Origin: Formosa algae
GTDB lineage: Bacteria; Bacteroidota; Bacteroidia; Flavobacteriales; Flavobacteriaceae
Assembly (NCBI RefSeq): GCF_001439665.1
Contig: NZ_LMAK01000007.1
Span: 1 to 64,000, forward strand
Length of the DNA: 64,000 nt
Direction: 5' to 3'
A program made the position numbers and the translations under genes. Shown in pieces: positions 62,316-64,000 of this stretch. Every line of letters starts with the position of its first letter. Within the stretch, counting starts at the first letter, position 1. The notes below the pieces were generated by a model. It was not told the DNA's origin. It saw only the letters and a program-made list of their open reading frames with translations, and ran no database searches.

Positions 62316-63485
62316 TTAAGCTTCAGTTTTTATTAATTTTTTAGTTGTCTTTAGCGCCTGTTTTATATCCCGGATTAAATCGGCTTTAGATTCTATTCCT
62401 AAAGAAAAACGAATTAATCCATTTGTAATCCCAATACGGTCGCGTTCCTCTTGCGATAACGATCCGTGAGAAGTCATGTAAGGTGATAACATCGTACTTT
62501 CTACACCGGCTAAACTCATTGTTGCTTTTATAAGTTTTAATTCCTTTTGAAAGATTAAAGCATCTAAGTCGTTATTTAATTCAAAAGATAACATTCCTCC
62601 CAAGCCTCGCATCTGAGATTTTGCTAATTTATATTCCGGATGACTTTTTAAGCCTGGATAATATACCTTTTTAACATCTGGATGAGCCTCTAAAAACTTT
62701 GCTAAAGCCTTTGCATTTTTATTCTGTGCTTTTACACGTAACACTAACGTTTTCATACTACGTTCTAGCATCCAAACTGTGAAATCGCTTAAATTTCCTC
62801 CTAAATTGGCTGCTTTTTTCCAAATGGCATGCATATGTTCATCAGAACAGGCTACAGCTCCAGCCATAATATCACTATGTCCGCCTAAATATTTTGTTGC
62901 AGAATGTACTACAATATCAATTCCAAAATCTATTGGATTCTGATTTATTGGACTCGCAAATGTATTGTCTATTATAGATAGTAATCCTTTACTTTTTACC
63001 AAAGCAGAAACGGCTTTTATATCGGTAATTGTGAGTAAGGGATTAGATGGTGTTTCTATGTACACCACCTTAGTGTTTTCTTGTATTGCAGCTTCAAAAT
63101 CTTTGACGTCGTACCCATTAGTAAATGTAAATTCTATACCGTATTTAGGAAACTCTTCACGAATAAAATTACTTGTACCACCATATAACGTGTTTTGCAC
63201 CACCATATGATCTCCCGATTTTAAAAACGCTAATAAGGTTGTGCTAATTGCTGCCATTCCAGAACTAAAAATCATTCCTGCTTCGGCATGCTCTAATGCT
63301 GCAATTTTTTTAGATAGACTCTCTTGGTTAGGCGTATTATAATTACGCGGATATCGCCTTACTTCGACATCAGTAAATTGGTAAGACGTAGACATAAATA
63401 TGGGAGACACTGCGCCCTTAAATTGTTCGTCTTTTACCTCTCCAACATGTACACATACAGTATCTAATCCTAATTTTTTCGCCAT
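62316..63485 (-). CDS. PLP-dependent trans-sulfuration enzyme (cystathionine gamma-synthase/lyase type)
   Basis: The 389-residue enzyme belongs to the Cys/Met metabolism PLP family: N-terminal TVCVHVGEVKDEQFKGAVSPIFMSTSYQF, NTLYGGTSNF, DNTFASP, and the PLP lysine in HSATKYLGGHSD (Lys near residue 203). GGHSDIMAG and TMSLAGVEST-like segments are typical. Members include cystathionine gamma-synthase, gamma-lyase and O-acetylhomoserine sulfhydrylase; residues around RNYNTPNQ favour gamma-synthase/lyase but this is not decisive. It sits between glutathione peroxidase and bshB1, so a role in cysteine supply for bacillithiol is plausible. Confidence 0.9.
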   Translation of the reverse strand: MAKKLGLDTVCVHVGEVKDEQFKGAVSPIFMSTSYQFTDVEVRRYPRNYNTPNQESLSKKIAALEHAEAGMIFSSGMAAISTTLLAFLKSGDHMVVQNTLYGGTSNFIREEFPKYGIEFTFTNGYDVKDFEAAIQENTKVVYIETPSNPLLTITDIKAVSALVKSKGLLSIIDNTFASPINQNPIDFGIDIVVHSATKYLGGHSDIMAGAVACSDEHMHAIWKKAANLGGNLSDFTVWMLERSMKTLVLRVKAQNKNAKALAKFLEAHPDVKKVYYPGLKSHPEYKLAKSQMRGLGGMLSFELNNDLDALIFQKELKLIKATMSLAGVESTMLSPYMTSHGSLSQEERDRIGITNGLIRFSLGIESKADLIRDIKQALKTTKKLIKTEA

Positions 63486-63489
63486 GATT

Positions 63490-63975
63490 TTATTGTTTTA
63501 TCCAAGTAATTATTGAGTCGTCTGTTGGTACTGTTTTTGGAGACACCACGCGAACGACAAACCCTTCTTCATCTATTAAATACTTTTGAAAGTTCCACTC
63601 CACTTCAGAGTCTTGTAATCCATTTCTACTTTTTTTGGTTAAAAATGCATACACATCATCCATATCTTTTCCTTTTACCGAAATCTTGCTCATCATAGGA
63701 AATGTTACACCATAATTTTCTGTGCAAAATGCAGCAATTTCTGTATTCGTTCCTGGCTCTTGTGCTAAAAAGTTATTTGCAGGAAAACCAACAATTACAA
63801 ACCCTTCATCTTTATAAGTTTCATATAACTCTTGTAATTGTTCGTATTGTGGTGTTAATCCGCATTTACTAGCTGTGTTCACAACCATTATTTTTTTTCC
63901 TTTTAATGTTGAAAAATCAAATGGGTTTCCGCTTAAATCCTCAACCTTAAATTGATAAATTGTTTCTTTAGCCAT
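63490..63975 (-). CDS. Glutathione-peroxidase-family protein (Cys type)
   Basis: The 161-residue protein has the thioredoxin-fold GPx pattern: NTASKCGLTPQYEQL with peroxidatic Cys38, GFPANNFLAQEPGTN, and EWNFQKYLID (Trp-Asn pair of the tetrad). The Cys in the usual GFPCNQF motif is Ala, and the tetrad Gln is Asn. A possible resolving Cys is in AAFCTENYG. Such bacterial enzymes often use thioredoxin rather than glutathione. It opens the - strand thiol operon; 4 bp separate it from the trans-sulfuration gene. ATG at 63975. Confidence 0.92.
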   Translation of the reverse strand: MAKETIYQFKVEDLSGNPFDFSTLKGKKIMVVNTASKCGLTPQYEQLQELYETYKDEGFVIVGFPANNFLAQEPGTNTEIAAFCTENYGVTFPMMSKISVKGKDMDDVYAFLTKKSRNGLQDSEVEWNFQKYLIDEEGFVVRVVSPKTVPTDDSIITWIKQ

Positions 63976-64000
63976 GGATTGCTGCGCTTTAAGTTCTGGT

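Overview
This window comes from a low-GC member of the Bacteroidota, most likely a marine-type Flavobacteriaceae. The evidence is two type IX secretion cargo proteins (one type-A C-terminal signal, one type-B gliding-associated signal), a TonB-dependent receptor with a CarboxypepD-like N-domain, many Bacteroidota lipoproteins, a bacillithiol gene (bshB1), TANNTTTG-type promoters and a general lack of Shine-Dalgarno sequences. No rRNA, CRISPR array or prophage is visible. One tRNA (His) is present.

Positions 1-9.5 kb are accessory DNA. Single lipoprotein or membrane genes (TlpA-like thioredoxin, DUF6438, SUKH/SMI1 and a CPBP protease), all on the + strand, are separated by copies of a 110-136 bp imperfect palindrome. 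The layout resembles an integron gene-cassette array, but no integrase is seen. The same stretch has a ribB plus Crp/Fnr regulator pair with a well-placed Fnr-like operator, a two-gene unit bounded by a 14-bp inverted repeat, an IS110-type element whose transposase start is out of frame and whose left noncoding region may hold a bridge RNA, and two genes interrupted by single in-frame stop codons.

Positions 9.7-24.2 kb hold metabolic and envelope genes. There is a three-gene secreted-protein operon (galactose-binding-like lipoprotein, PEBP, YHYH protein), a long-chain acyl-CoA synthetase, an ArsR-controlled ArsP-type permease operon with two matching operators, a DUF3667 protein, a hydrolase-like lipoprotein, a TonB-dependent receptor and a coupled pair of small membrane protein plus ABC ATPase.

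Positions 24.2-34.7 kb are mostly on the - strand: pfkB, an aspartyl protease with PDZ domain, small membrane proteins and an acetyltransferase. A central-carbon cluster follows (pfkA, gap, a BadF-type sugar kinase and mgsA), with a terminator after gap.

Positions 34.8-47.8 kb are conserved housekeeping. tamB lies divergent from tsaD, followed by a same-strand run of folding, RNA-modification and transport genes (parvulin PPIase, rsmE, DUF4159, TrmH-type methyltransferase, AI-2E transporter, THUMP-like methyltransferase), then DM13, YchJ, HAD and GH25 genes.

Positions 48-64 kb hold two large T9SS cargo proteins and a convergent hybrid histidine kinase / sigma-54 response regulator pair. The pair adjoins three tandem PepSY-like secreted proteins, one with a candidate sigma-54 promoter. 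After these come a thioesterase, a DUF808 protein, a periplasmic cyclic-nucleotide phosphodiesterase, tRNA-His, and a thiol operon (glutathione peroxidase, trans-sulfuration enzyme, bshB1).
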